Below are positions 55,012-63,402 of a stretch of 64,000 bases of DNA, piece after piece. The stretch is from Bacteroidales bacterium (GTDB lineage Bacteria > Bacteroidota > Bacteroidia > Bacteroidales > P3), in contig JAFSYK010000021.1 in the NCBI GenBank assembly GCA_017449975.1, forward strand, positions 1 through 64,000, given 5' to 3'. Numbering within the stretch: position 1 is the first letter of the stretch; each line of letters begins with the position of its first letter. The translations under genes and the position numbers were made by a program. The notes under the pieces were generated by a model that saw only the letters and a list, made by a program, of their open reading frames with translations, was not told the origin of the DNA and did not search any database.

Positions 55012-56076
55012 TTACTGCTGGACTTTGATCTTGAACGAGGCGTTGACGGTGTTGTTCTCCGACGGACGGTCGCTGACCGTGGCGTCGATGATGTAGGGAC
55101 GATACTGTGGGATGCCCGCCGGCGTGTAGGGACGCTCGCCCGCCACGGCGCCGTAGGCGCCACAGGTGGTGCCGTTGGTGCCGGCACCCACAGCGGGGCT
55201 GTTGGCCAGGTGGCGGAACTGCTCCTCGATCGAGGCGGCATCGCTCCACATCAGCGTTCCTTCCAAAGTGGCGTTGAAGACCGAGTTGGTGTAGTCGGCC
55301 CGCGGCGCGCAGGAGAACACATTGTTGATGATGGTGTTGTTGTTCGAAGGCACAGCGTCCAGACAACGATTGGCAGCCACATCGTCGGAAATATTGTAGT
55401 TGACGTATGTACTATGATTGATTATAATATTATTGTAGATGAGAGAATTACTTAAGTTCCCGCGAACAATGTTGACACTGTTTTCAGCGGCAATGACGGT
55501 GTTGTTGAAAAAACTGATGTCGTTGGAGTTGCCAAAATGAACACGACCCCAAAAGATGTTGTTCTTAATGGTTGACGCGGTAATCGGAGACGAGAGATAG
55601 AGTATTTCATAGTTATAGGAACCTGATCCCGTGATAAAATTATTATTTAGCGTAATGTTACTTACATTATTAGTGTTATAAAACTGTGTCATAATACAGT
55701 TGCTGATAGTTGTAGAAGATGCACTGTTGTAGACTGCCGCAAACTTGCATCCGCTAACAGTTGTTCCTGATGCCTGCAGATGGACTATCGCTGTGAACGC
55801 GGCATTGCGGATATCCATGGCGTTGATGTCGTTCAGCAGATAGTTGTAACCGGGACCGACAAGGTGCAATTTTTTCGTGATATGGAGTTCGCCCAGCTCG
55901 ACGTGGCCGGGTTCGATGTAGAGCGTGTCGTCGGCCAGAACCTGATCCGACGCAACGGCGGCGGAAACAGAAAGGAAGTGGGCATGCTGGTTGGTTTGCG
56001 AACAGACGCGCCAGGCGCGGGCTTGCACAGAACCCGTCAGGATGAGGGCTGCCAAAAGGAAATAGATTTTTTTCAT
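55012..56076 (-). CDS. Secreted parallel beta-helix protein
   Basis: This 354-residue protein has a signal peptide (MKKIYFLLAALILTGSVQA) and an N-terminal strand region (LADDTLYIEPGHVELGELHI). Repeated beta-helix coils with Asn-rich turns follow (TISNCIMTQFYNTNN, ITLNNNFITGSG, STIKNNIFWG, ISFFNNTVIAAENS, SLIYNNIIINHS). The end has the NSPAVGAGTNG element seen in Bacteroidota choice-of-anchor beta-helix proteins. There is no T9SS sorting domain, so it may be periplasmic or truncated at the C-terminus. It lies 55 bp upstream of the T9SS repeat gene on the same strand. No catalytic residues are evident. Confidence 0.8.
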   Translation of the reverse strand: MKKIYFLLAALILTGSVQARAWRVCSQTNQHAHFLSVSAAVASDQVLADDTLYIEPGHVELGELHITKKLHLVGPGYNYLLNDINAMDIRNAAFTAIVHLQASGTTVSGCKFAAVYNSASSTTISNCIMTQFYNTNNVSNITLNNNFITGSGSYNYEILYLSSPITASTIKNNIFWGRVHFGNSNDISFFNNTVIAAENSVNIVRGNLSNSLIYNNIIINHSTYVNYNISDDVAANRCLDAVPSNNNTIINNVFSCAPRADYTNSVFNATLEGTLMWSDAASIEEQFRHLANSPAVGAGTNGTTCGAYGAVAGERPYTPAGIPQYRPYIIDATVSDRPSENNTVNASFKIKVQQ

Positions 56077-56123
56077 GTTGCTTTGTTTTTACTGTTAGAC
56101 AAATATTTAACGAAATGATATTG

Positions 56124-56131
56124 CAAATATA
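56124..56131 (-). promoter_or_regulatory. -7 box TATATTTG for the beta-helix gene
   Basis: An exact TAnnTTTG match on the minus strand, 47 bp upstream of the start at 56076. Confidence 0.55.
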
Positions 56132-56145
56132 CAAAAAAAATCACT

Positions 56146-56192
56146 ACGTGAATAGTGAATGGAGAATTCGTGAATGGTGAATGGTAAATGGA
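56146..56192. repeat. GTGAATG heptamer array
   Basis: Units GTGAATA, GTGAATG, GAGAATTC, GTGAATG, GTGAATG and GTAAATG make an array of about 47 bp in the gap between the beta-helix gene and the ABC permease. Confidence 0.85.
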
Positions 56193-56205
56193 CAAATGAT
56201 ATGCG

Positions 56206-56254
56206 CTGACTGCTGCTAACCACTAACTGCTAGCTGCTAACTGCTGGCTGCTAA
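56206..56254. repeat. GCTGCTA heptamer array at permease stop
   Basis: Units ACTGCTG, CTAACCA, CTAACTGCTA, GCTGCTA, ACTGCTG and GCTGCTA run up to the stop codon (56255-56257) of the permease. A second repeat family directly next to the GTGAATG array. Confidence 0.85.
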
Positions 56255-57520
56255 TCAAAGTATTCTGCGGCGGTAGAGTCGGGCAGCCGCGGCGGTGCAG
56301 AGCGGTATGGCGGCGATGACGAGTGCCAGCGCCAGCATGACCTGCCAGACGGGGAGACCGAAGGGAAGCCGGAACAGCAATGCGACAGGCGCAGTGAAGG
56401 GAATGAGGGATAGCGTCACCGCCAGCGCCCCCGACGGGTCGGCCTGCATGGCAGGCACACAACAGAGCGCCACCAGCAGCGGCGACGTAAGCAGGAGTGT
56501 GAAGGCGGCGGTGTCGGCATCCTTGTCGAGTCGCGCTCCCAGCGCAGCAAAAAGGGATGCATAGAGCAAGTAGCCCGTCATGGCGAAGAGGAAAAACCAG
56601 GGCAGCACGGTGACCCAGTCGATGGCGGAAAGCCCTTGCATCAGTTCCGACACAGGCGGCATCTGGTCGGCCGACTGCATCTGCGCCACGGCAGCGTCGC
56701 CCTTGGTGGCCAGCGAATGGAGCTGCTGTTGCTCGACACGGTCGAAAAGGTCGGCATAGGCGACATGGATGCCCCCTATGGCGGCGGCTGAAAGTAGCAG
56801 CCACAGCGCGAACTGCAGCAGTCCCGCCGCACCGATGCCCAGCACCTTGCCCAGCAACAGGCGGAAAGGCGAGACAGACGACACCAGCATCTCGACCACA
56901 CGGCTGTGGCGTTCTTCCATGACGCCACGGGTGACCTGTCCGCCAAAGACAAGCACCACCAGCAACGCCAACAGCGCCAACGTGAGGCCCAGCGCCCCTT
57001 TGACTTGGGCATAGGCCTCGCGTCCGGTGGCCATGTCCTGGGTGCGGAGATGGATGCGCGTGCGCGCAATCAAAGCATAGTCTTCGACGGCAATGCCATG
57101 CACGTCGAGCAGGATACTATTGCGTAGGATAGTCTGCAGCTGGTGGTCGACCTCGGCCTGCAGTGCAGTCGAGGGGCTATGGGCCTGATAGTAGAGCACC
57201 GCCTCGGTGGGGATAGTGGTCTCGCGCGCCAAGATAAGCAGCAGCGCGTCGGCGGCATCCTCCTCAACCATGCGACGTCCCAGTGCCACACCACCCACCG
57301 GCTGGTAGGCGACAGCGGGTGACGACTGAAGCTGCGAGGCGAAAAGACCGCTCTCGTCGACGACGGCGACACAAACCTGTCGCTCGGGACGCGACGCCAG
57401 CAGCGGCGGGATGAGGTAGAGCGCCGCCACCAGCAACGGGATGGCCAGCGACAGAATCCAGAAAGCCGGCCGCCGCACCCGCGAACGGAACTCACGACAG
57501 AGGATGATCCAGAGAGACAT
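56255..57520 (-). CDS. ABC-2 type transporter permease (NatB-like)
   Basis: This protein of 421 residues starts at MSLWIILCREFRSRVRRPAFW (ATG at 57520). An ORF start 81 bp upstream would only add residues encoded by a repeat array, so I prefer this ATG. There is a first membrane segment at about 20-42 (FWILSLAIPLLVAALYLIPP), a large extracytoplasmic domain (45-190), and five membrane segments toward the C-terminus (LGLTLALLALLVVLVFG and so on), as in NatB/YhaP-type exporters. With the ATPase directly upstream (29-bp overlap) it forms an export system of unknown substrate; NatAB exports sodium in Bacillus. Confidence 0.85.
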   Translation of the reverse strand: MSLWIILCREFRSRVRRPAFWILSLAIPLLVAALYLIPPLLASRPERQVCVAVVDESGLFASQLQSSPAVAYQPVGGVALGRRMVEEDAADALLLILARETTIPTEAVLYYQAHSPSTALQAEVDHQLQTILRNSILLDVHGIAVEDYALIARTRIHLRTQDMATGREAYAQVKGALGLTLALLALLVVLVFGGQVTRGVMEERHSRVVEMLVSSVSPFRLLLGKVLGIGAAGLLQFALWLLLSAAAIGGIHVAYADLFDRVEQQQLHSLATKGDAAVAQMQSADQMPPVSELMQGLSAIDWVTVLPWFFLFAMTGYLLYASLFAALGARLDKDADTAAFTLLLTSPLLVALCCVPAMQADPSGALAVTLSLIPFTAPVALLFRLPFGLPVWQVMLALALVIAAIPLCTAAAARLYRRRIL

Positions 57521-58307
57521 GGGGGAATTGAGAATTGAGAGTTGAGAATTGAGAATTGAGATTATCCCGCCCATTAGACCCATTAGACCCATTAAACCCA
57601 CTAACCACTAATTCAACAAATATTTCATTGAGTGCGGTTTGTGGAAAATCCTGTTGCAGGGCGTCGAGGGTGCCGTTGAAGCGGAGGCGTGAGTCGTGCA
57701 GGATAGCCAGTCGGTCGCATAGGGTCTCGACAGCAGCGATGTTGTGCGACGAGATAAGTACCGCAGCGCCACGGCTGCGGATCTCCGCCACCACCTCCTG
57801 CAGCAGCAAGGCGTTGAGCGGGTCGAGACCGCTGAAAGGTTCGTCGAGTACCACCAGCTGTGGGTCGTGTAACAGGGCGGCTGCCAGCTGCACCTTCTGT
57901 TGTGTGCCCTTGGAGAGCTGCGACGGCAGTAGCGTAGCCACCTCGGGGATAGCCAGCCGTTGCAACCAAGCCATGGCACGACGCTGCGCCTCGGCAGCGG
58001 TGAGGCCTTTGAGACGGCCCCAAAAACAAAGCTGCTCGTCGACCCGCATGCGGGGATAGAGACCGCGCTCTTCGGGCAGGTAGCCGATGCGACGACAGTC
58101 GTCGGGCGACAGGGCATGGTCAGACCACAGCACCGAGCCGCTGTCGGGCGACAGCATGCCGTTGAGGATACGGATAAGCGTGGTCTTGCCGGCGCCGTTG
58201 AGACCCAGCAAGCCCGTGACGCTGCCGCCGTCGAGTTGCAGCGACACCGTATCGAGCACCTTGTGGGCGCCGAAACTATGGGTAAGCTGGTGGAGATTGA
58301 TTTTCAT
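57492..58307 (-). CDS. ABC transporter ATP-binding protein (NatA-like)
   Basis: This 271-residue ATPase has Walker A GLNGAGKTT at about 35-43, a Q-loop IGYLPEERGLYPRMRV, signature LSKGTQQKVQLAAAL and Walker B LVVLDEPFSGLD. The H-loop ISSHN follows. This is the drug/Na exporter group. The C-terminal 38 residues (VVSGFNGSNGSNGRDNLNSQ and onward) are encoded by two tandem arrays and overlap the start of the permease by 29 bp; the conserved domain appears to end at about FVELV. Confidence 0.9.
   Translation of the reverse strand: MKINLHQLTHSFGAHKVLDTVSLQLDGGSVTGLLGLNGAGKTTLIRILNGMLSPDSGSVLWSDHALSPDDCRRIGYLPEERGLYPRMRVDEQLCFWGRLKGLTAAEAQRRAMAWLQRLAIPEVATLLPSQLSKGTQQKVQLAAALLHDPQLVVLDEPFSGLDPLNALLLQEVVAEIRSRGAAVLISSHNIAAVETLCDRLAILHDSRLRFNGTLDALQQDFPQTALNEIFVELVVSGFNGSNGSNGRDNLNSQFSTLNSQFPHVSLDHPLS
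57524..57612. repeat. Two arrays inside/after the ABC ATPase 3' end
   Basis: 57524-57563 has TTGAGAA heptamers (CTCAATT family on the coding strand); 57569-57612 has CCATTAGA nonamers. Both are read through by the ATPase gene and contribute its C-terminal tail. Confidence 0.85.
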
Positions 58308-58312
58308 TGAGG

Positions 58313-58365
58313 CTATCGGTCTTATTGGACTTATTGGGCTAATTGGACTAATTAGTCTTATCGCT
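58313..58365. repeat. TTATTGGAC-family array at BatA-like stop
   Basis: Degenerate 9-bp units (TCTTATTGG, ACTTATTGG, GCTAATTGG, ACTAATTAG) fill the gap before the ABC gene and supply the stop of the BatA-like gene at 58348. Confidence 0.85.
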
Positions 58366-60414
58366 CTTCTTAATTCTTACTTTCAAAATCAGCACTTCAG
58401 CCAGCAGCATCGTCAACGCCAGCCAAAGACAGAGGTGCGCCAAACTGCGGGCATGGCCTACATGCAACGCCACAGGCTGTGTGGCGGTGAGCGTGGCGGT
58501 GTGACCTTTGACCTGGGGCAGGGCGTCGGCAGAGAGAAACTCCATCACCGACTCCTGCCGCGTGTAGTTGAACGCCAACGAGAGCGGTGCGGCGACATCG
58601 GGCGCCGACAGGCGATAGCAGCCCGCCAGCGAGACGAGGTTGGAAGCCACCATGCGGCTGCTGCCGCCCACGACAACGATATTGGGCATGCAGACCTCGC
58701 TCCCCTCCTCGGCACCAATGCCGTAGCGTCCGGTGAGACGTGCAGGCGGTGCGATGGCTGCCGGCAATTCAACAGGCGGCGCATCAGGGGCGATAAGATG
58801 ATAGGGCGGTTGAAGGGGACGACTGAAAAGCGCCATGTTGTAGAACGTGGGGACAAACAGCGACTGGCCGACGAGGTCGGTGGCAGCCATGTTGAGCGGT
58901 GCGGCGAAGAGGTAGCAGGGACGCTGCGCCGTGGGATAGAAGGCCGTCAGCACGGCGTCGCCCGACGGCAGGGTGAGCAGATTCTGCGCCACCGTAGCGG
59001 CAGTAGGCTTGAGCTGATACCAGGAGTGGAAACGCGGCATCTCCGCTTCCTTGGGCCGAGTAGAAAACACGGAACGGTAGAGCGCGTGGTCGACATCGAT
59101 GTAGGAGAGCCGCAGGTCGCCCTGCTTGCGGACATCGAGCAGCGGTGCATGGAGCGGCTGCAGCAGGGCGGCATAGGCGTTGCGGTCGGCCTTGTCGGGT
59201 GCCACCACCGTCAGCGTGCCACCACGCCGCACATAGTCGTGGAGGATCTGCGTGAGCAGCGACGACGGTGCGTCGACGCCCGTGAGCACCACCCAGTCGC
59301 AGGACTCCGACGAGGAGAGCACGGCGGCCGCCTCGCCGACGGCGACAGAACGGTAGCCTACGGCGGTGTCGGCAGCGAAGAGGCGGTGCAGATAGCTATT
59401 GGGCTGGGTGCCATAGACCTCGAGCACAGCGATGCGCTGTGCCACATTGAAGGCGAAGAAAAGTGTGTCGTCGAAAGTGACGGGGCTGTCGGCTGTGGCG
59501 ACGAAGCCTTCGACGGCGCCGCCGTGGTCGATGACAAAACGCATGGGCACCACCGTCTCGCCGTGGGGCGGCAGAGTGGCGGTGGACTGTGCACGCCGAC
59601 GGCCATGGACATAGAGGTGCAACGGCACCTGCTCGAGGGTGCGGTCGGAGGCGTTGCGCAGATGGACGGAGAGCTCGACATGGTCGCCCACTCGAAACGA
59701 GGGGGCGGCAAAAGTCAAGGTGTCGAGATAGATATTGTCGACCGTGGTGGCCTTCAATGGAATAAAGGTGCTATGCGCCGCGGAGAGCAACGAGTCGTCG
59801 AGCGATTCTATATCCGACGTAGAACGCTGGAAATCAGAGATAAGGTAGGCACGGCGATTGTCGGCACTGGCATCGTGCAGAAATCGCTGTTGCCGCTGCA
59901 CCACACGGCTGAGCGGAACACTGTTGGGCGAGATGCGCACCTCGTCGACAGCGGTGAGGAAGTCGTCGCGGTCGAGCCAGTGGAACTCCTCGCCACGCAT
60001 GTCGTTGGTGAGCAGTTGGAAGCGGTCGGCTGGACTGTAGGCTTGGGCAATCTCGGTGGCTTTGCGCTTGGCACATTCGAGCAGATGACCGTCGGAAGAG
60101 CGCTGCAACATGCTGAACGAATTGTCGATGTAGACACTCACCGCCGTGGTGCCGGGCTGCAACGCCTCGCCGTCACGGTTGATGGAAGGATTGGCGAAGG
60201 CCAGCACAAGAAACACAATGGCGGCGATGCGCGACGCCAGCAGCAGGCGACGACGTAGACGCGACTCCTGACGTGTGGCCTGTTGCAAGACCTCCAGCAG
60301 GTCAACGTTGCTGAAATAGACCTTACGATAGCGACGCAGGTCGAAGAGGTGCACCACAATGGGCACCGCCACCGCCAAAAGGCCTATCAGATAAAGAGGA
60401 TGAGCAAGGAACAC
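58348..60414 (-). CDS. BatA domain / VWA-like membrane protein
   Basis: This 688-residue protein begins with the Bacteroidota aerotolerance (BatA) N-terminus FLAHPLYLIGLLAVAVPIVVHLFDLRR, a membrane segment with LFDLRR after it, then a second segment (LLLASRIAAIVFLVLAFANPSI). A VWA-like domain with metal motif DNSFSML follows near 95-100. The long periplasmic region (150-620) has CARDB/GATase-like stretches (VYIDTLTFAAPSFRVGDHVELSV), and a last membrane segment (LWLALTMLLAEVLIL) ends the protein. It is typical of the Bat operon neighbourhood, but here it stands next to nth. Cellular role unknown; envelope stress is suggested for the family. Confidence 0.82.
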   Translation of the reverse strand: MFLAHPLYLIGLLAVAVPIVVHLFDLRRYRKVYFSNVDLLEVLQQATRQESRLRRRLLLASRIAAIVFLVLAFANPSINRDGEALQPGTTAVSVYIDNSFSMLQRSSDGHLLECAKRKATEIAQAYSPADRFQLLTNDMRGEEFHWLDRDDFLTAVDEVRISPNSVPLSRVVQRQQRFLHDASADNRRAYLISDFQRSTSDIESLDDSLLSAAHSTFIPLKATTVDNIYLDTLTFAAPSFRVGDHVELSVHLRNASDRTLEQVPLHLYVHGRRRAQSTATLPPHGETVVPMRFVIDHGGAVEGFVATADSPVTFDDTLFFAFNVAQRIAVLEVYGTQPNSYLHRLFAADTAVGYRSVAVGEAAAVLSSSESCDWVVLTGVDAPSSLLTQILHDYVRRGGTLTVVAPDKADRNAYAALLQPLHAPLLDVRKQGDLRLSYIDVDHALYRSVFSTRPKEAEMPRFHSWYQLKPTAATVAQNLLTLPSGDAVLTAFYPTAQRPCYLFAAPLNMAATDLVGQSLFVPTFYNMALFSRPLQPPYHLIAPDAPPVELPAAIAPPARLTGRYGIGAEEGSEVCMPNIVVVGGSSRMVASNLVSLAGCYRLSAPDVAAPLSLAFNYTRQESVMEFLSADALPQVKGHTATLTATQPVALHVGHARSLAHLCLWLALTMLLAEVLILKVRIKKSDKTN

Positions 60415-60420
60415 TGTGAA

Positions 60421-60486
60421 TGGTTAGTGGTTATGGATTAGTGGTTATTGAGTGGTCTTATTGGTCTTATTGGTCTTATTGGCCCC
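60421..60486. repeat. TTATTGGTC nonamer array at nth 3' end
   Basis: TAGTGGTTA-type units and then clean 9-bp TTATTGGTC units. The second half lies inside nth and encodes its C-terminal NKTNKTNKTTQ tail. Confidence 0.9.
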
Positions 60487-61119
60487 ATTTCCCTTATAGA
60501 ACCGGCATATCTCTGTCAGTCCGCACTCGTCGCATTTGGGTTTGCGGGCCTGGCAGACATAACGGCCGTGGAGGATAAGCCAGTGGTGCGCCACAGGAAT
60601 CTTGTCGGCCGGCAGGTGGCGCGTCAGCGTGCGTTCGGTATGCAGCGGCGACGGACTGTTGTGTGTCAGTCCCAGTCGCTCGGCGACACGGAACACGTGG
60701 GTGTCGACCGCCAAGGCGGGTTGGTTGAAGATGACTGAAGCGATGACGTTGGCCGTCTTGCGTCCCACGCCGGGCAGCTGCTGCAGAGCATCGATGTCAG
60801 ACGGCACCTCGCCGCCAAAGTCGGAGACCATCTTGCGTGCCATGGCTGCCAGATGAGCGCTCTTGCTGTTGGGATAAGAAACCGAACGAATATAGTGCAG
60901 GATATCGTCGGCCGAGGCCTGCGACAGGGCGTGGGCATCAGGGTAGGCGGCGAAGAGAGCGGGCGTCACCATGTTGACACGCTTGTCGGTACACTGTGCC
61001 GAAAGTACCACCGCCACCAGCAGCTGATAGGCGTCAGCATAGTGCAGCTCGGGTCCCGCATCGGGCCGCGTTGCCTCGAAATAGGCAATCAACCGGTCGT
61101 ATTTTTCTTTAAGGGTCAA
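60445..61119 (-). CDS. nth: Endonuclease III
   Basis: This 224-residue HhH-GPD DNA glycosylase removes oxidised pyrimidines and nicks the abasic site. Lys121 in LPGVGRKTANV and Asp139 in AVDTHVFRV form the active site. The 4Fe-4S ligands C189-x6-C196-x2-C199-x5-C205 are intact (CQARKPKCDECGLTEIC). The C-terminal tail after the cluster (GANKTNKTNKTTQ) is encoded by a TTATTGGTC array and is not part of the usual family length. The gene overlaps that array and is followed by the BatA-like gene. Confidence 0.96.
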   Translation of the reverse strand: MTLKEKYDRLIAYFEATRPDAGPELHYADAYQLLVAVVLSAQCTDKRVNMVTPALFAAYPDAHALSQASADDILHYIRSVSYPNSKSAHLAAMARKMVSDFGGEVPSDIDALQQLPGVGRKTANVIASVIFNQPALAVDTHVFRVAERLGLTHNSPSPLHTERTLTRHLPADKIPVAHHWLILHGRYVCQARKPKCDECGLTEICRFYKGNGANKTNKTNKTTQ

Positions 61120-61150
61120 AGAGTTGAAAGTTTAAGGGTTTGAGAAGTTC
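61116..61150. repeat. Short degenerate array between the EEP gene and nth
   Basis: Units GTCAAAG, AGTTGAAA, GTTTAAGG and GTTTGAGAA, weaker than the other arrays. It covers the gap of 32 bp and the start region of nth. Confidence 0.5.
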
Positions 61151-61151
61151 A

Positions 61152-62198
61152 CTATTCACTAATCCTTTCCACCACCGCCATCACGGGATTGTGGTCGGAG
61201 ATATCGGTGTCGAAGCACTTGTAGGCCCGCACCGCGAAGGACTTGTCGCAGAAGATGTGGTCGATGCGATAGGAAATCGGTCCGCCTTTGTAGGTGGTGC
61301 AGAGTCCCCTACCCTGCTTGACAAAAGCATCGTTGAGATGCTTGGAAATCTGCTGGTAGATATACGATGCCGGGGTGTCGTTGTAGTCGCCCGCCACAAT
61401 GACGGGGTTGGGCGATGCGGTGATGATGGGCAACAGGCCATTCTTCCACTGCTGTTCGTGCTGTCGGGTGGTCTGCAGCATCTTGTGGAAGATATGGCGC
61501 ACCTCCGACGAGTCGTATTGTAGATGGGCCACGGCATGGGTCTCGTCAGCCGTCAGCTGGTAGGAGTCGAGATGGACACTTACCAGCCGTACCGTCTGCT
61601 GCGGCCACTGCACGTCGGTGCAGATCATGCCTCCGTTGTCTTCCTGCGGCACCTCCTGCAAGGGGTATTTGGAGAAGAGCACGATGCCTGCTATACGGTT
61701 ACGTGCCCCACGCACATAGCGGTAGCCCAGCGCCTCCATGCTGTCAGCCAACTTATAACCCTTCGGGGTGAGGTATTCCTCCAGCGACACCACATCGGGC
61801 TGCTCGGTACGAAGGATTTCGACAAATTTGGCTGCGCCGGCTGCCGGCGACAACGTGTCATTGGGGCTGTTGAAGCCATGAGCGTTGAATGAAAGGATGC
61901 GCAAGGTGGTGTTGGAGACGGGAACGTCGGCCGTGCCAGACAGCTGCAAGAACTGCGGCACAAAGCCGATACGCAGCGCGATGGCGATGGCCGACACTAG
62001 AAACTCTTTACGGGAGAAGCACAGCCAACCGATGACCCACAACGCGTTGATTACAAACAGATAGGGACAGGCATAGCTGAGCAACGACGGCAGGCGCATC
62101 TGCGAAGGCCCCAGCCAAACGGTAAGGGTAGAGACAACCAGCAATGCAGCACACACCACATTGATTATCAACAAGAGGATGCGAAAAAACTTGCCCAC
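61152..62198 (-). CDS. Endonuclease/exonuclease/phosphatase family membrane protein
   Basis: This 348-residue protein has an N-terminal membrane region with two to three segments (ILLLIINVVCAALLVVSTLTV, LFVINALWVIGWLCF and FLVSAIAIALRIGFVP) and then an EEP domain. Catalytic motifs are SFNAHGFN, VVSLEEYL, VHLDSYQL, VAGDYNDTP and YRIDHIFC with SDHNPVMA near the end. The combination with N-terminal membrane segments is common in Bacteroidota. The substrate is unknown; family members act on phosphodiesters such as nucleic acids or inositol phosphates. Confidence 0.88.
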   Translation of the reverse strand: MGKFFRILLLIINVVCAALLVVSTLTVWLGPSQMRLPSLLSYACPYLFVINALWVIGWLCFSRKEFLVSAIAIALRIGFVPQFLQLSGTADVPVSNTTLRILSFNAHGFNSPNDTLSPAAGAAKFVEILRTEQPDVVSLEEYLTPKGYKLADSMEALGYRYVRGARNRIAGIVLFSKYPLQEVPQEDNGGMICTDVQWPQQTVRLVSVHLDSYQLTADETHAVAHLQYDSSEVRHIFHKMLQTTRQHEQQWKNGLLPIITASPNPVIVAGDYNDTPASYIYQQISKHLNDAFVKQGRGLCTTYKGGPISYRIDHIFCDKSFAVRAYKCFDTDISDHNPVMAVVERISE

Positions 62199-62224
62199 CG
62201 GTCGTCAAGGTTTGGTTTAATATG

Positions 62225-62232
62225 CAAAGATA
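62225..62232 (-). promoter_or_regulatory. -7 box TATCTTTG for the EEP protein gene
   Basis: An exact TAnnTTTG match on the minus strand, 26 bp upstream of the start at 62198. Confidence 0.6.
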
Positions 62233-62253
62233 CGCTTAAATCTGCAATCATTG

Positions 62254-62290
62254 GCCTTAACTACCTAACTTCTTATCTACTTAACTACTT
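62254..62290. repeat. TTAACTAC array between divergent promoters
   Basis: Units TTAACTACC, TAACTTCT, TATCTAC and TTAACTAC lie between the divergent -7 boxes at 62225-62232 and 62296-62303. Same family as at 1.8, 3.4 and 21.9 kb. Confidence 0.85.
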
Positions 62291-62295
62291 TTTCG

Positions 62296-62303
62296 TATCT
62301 TTG
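62296..62303 (+). promoter_or_regulatory. -7 box TATCTTTG for aroE
   Basis: An exact TAnnTTTG match that ends 5 bp before the aroE ATG at 62309. The expected transcription start would fall at or next to the ATG, so a leaderless mRNA is likely. Confidence 0.55.
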
Positions 62304-62308
62304 TCACC

Positions 62309-63058
62309 ATGATACAGGCAGGACTCATCGGCACCCCGCTGGGACACAGCGCATCGGCGGCATACTTTGCACAGCATCACCCCGACTGTCGCTACCGTGC
62401 CCACGAGATGGCGTCGCTGGAAGGACTGCGTCAGTGGGTGGAGGAGGAACGGCTGGACGGTTTCAACGTCACCATCCCCTACAAGCGGGCCATCATCAAG
62501 CATCTCGACGCGGTGGATGACACCGCACGACGTATTGGTGCGGTGAACTGTGTGCGGGTGCAACGCACGGAGGGTCGCACAATACTGACGGGTTACAACA
62601 CCGACTATCAAGCTTTCGCCGAAACACTGCAGCCCATGCTACAGCCGTGGCACCGGAAGGCGCTGGTGCTGGGCACCGGCGGCGCGGCACAGGCCGTAAG
62701 CTACGCCCTGCAAAAACTGGGCATCGACCACACCTTCGTCAGCCGCACCCCCGAAACGCACCCCAACGCTATCGGCTACGACCAGCTTCCCAGCCTGCTT
62801 CTTCCAACTAACCATTCAACCCTCCAACCCACAATAATTATCAACGCCACCCCCGTGGGGATGTGGCCCAACACGGAAGAGACGCCGATGCCCGATATGC
62901 AAGGCATCGGACCGCAGCACCTCTGCTACGACCTCATCTACAATCCCGAAAAGACCCGCTGGCTACACGAAGCAGCGCAACGCGGAGCCACCACATGCAA
63001 CGGCACCGCCATGCTCCACCGCCAAGCCGACCTAAGTCTCGCGCGATGGAGAGTGTGA
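62309..63058 (+). CDS. aroE: Shikimate dehydrogenase
   Basis: This 249-residue enzyme reduces 3-dehydroshikimate with NADPH. The N-terminal motif AGLIGTPLGHSASAAYF at 4-20, the substrate-binding NVTIPYK at 53-59 (Lys59), NTDY with Asp99, the NADP loop LGTGGAAQAV at 121-130 and INATPVGMWP at 178-187 are present. Residues 166-175 (PTNHSTLQPT) are encoded by a CCAACC-type array directly before the IINATPVGM strand. The family start fits the ATG at 62309, which lies only 5 bp after a -7 box. Confidence 0.95.
   Translation: MIQAGLIGTPLGHSASAAYFAQHHPDCRYRAHEMASLEGLRQWVEEERLDGFNVTIPYKRAIIKHLDAVDDTARRIGAVNCVRVQRTEGRTILTGYNTDYQAFAETLQPMLQPWHRKALVLGTGGAAQAVSYALQKLGIDHTFVSRTPETHPNAIGYDQLPSLLLPTNHSTLQPTIIINATPVGMWPNTEETPMPDMQGIGPQHLCYDLIYNPEKTRWLHEAAQRGATTCNGTAMLHRQADLSLARWRV
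62803..62830. repeat. In-frame CCAACTAACC-type array inside aroE
   Basis: Degenerate units of 7-8 bp (CCAACTAA, CCATTCAA, CCCTCCAA, CCC) encode PTNHSTLQPT, an insertion before the INATPVGM strand. Confidence 0.75.
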
Positions 63059-63102
63059 TTTAAAATATTGTTGTCCTCCAAAAGTTCTTTTTGACACAAC
63101 AA

Positions 63103-63291
63103 TCAACTGCACTTCATATCCTTCTTCGTACATCCAAGATTCGAAACAAAAGTTTCGAGGTCCTTTTCAAAACCATCGACATTAGGTACCAGCGGGACGA
63201 CCCAGTTGGTATCAAAAGGCTCCTGGATATATTTCTGTTCCCATCCCGACTCACTCATGTGAGCCAGACAGAGATAAATGCGTTTACCCAT
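63103..63291 (-). pseudogene. N-terminal remnant of a DegT/DnrJ/EryC1/StrS aminotransferase
   Basis: This fragment encodes about 62 residues starting MGKRIYLCLAHMSESGWEQK and continuing YIQEPFDTNWVVPLVPNVDG-FEKDLETFV, which is the well-known N-terminus of PLP-dependent sugar aminotransferases (usual form: xIYLSxPHMxGxEQxYIxEAFDTNWVxPLGPN). The usual EAF and PLGPN have become EPF and PLVPN, and the frame ends soon after without the PLP-lysine region. So it is a decayed 5' remnant. Such enzymes make amino sugars for surface glycans. A -7 box at 63314-63321 still precedes it. Confidence 0.75.
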
Positions 63292-63313
63292 CCTTACAAT
63301 CACATTAATGGTG

Positions 63314-63321
63314 CAAAGTTA
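63314..63321 (-). promoter_or_regulatory. -7 box TAACTTTG before aminotransferase remnant
   Basis: It matches TAnnTTTG on the minus strand, 22 bp upstream of the ATG at 63291, so the promoter has outlived the gene. Confidence 0.5.
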
Positions 63322-63402
63322 ACGATTTTTTCGATAACATTTCCCCATTCTTCCATACAATAAAGGTAGAACTTTTAAATACGCAACTATGATATACATC
63401 AT

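Noticed and set aside
57521-57601. Upstream start for the ABC permease (MGLMGLMGLMGG)
   Set aside because: These codons come from the tandem arrays; the membrane protein's natural start MSLWIILCREF is at 57520.
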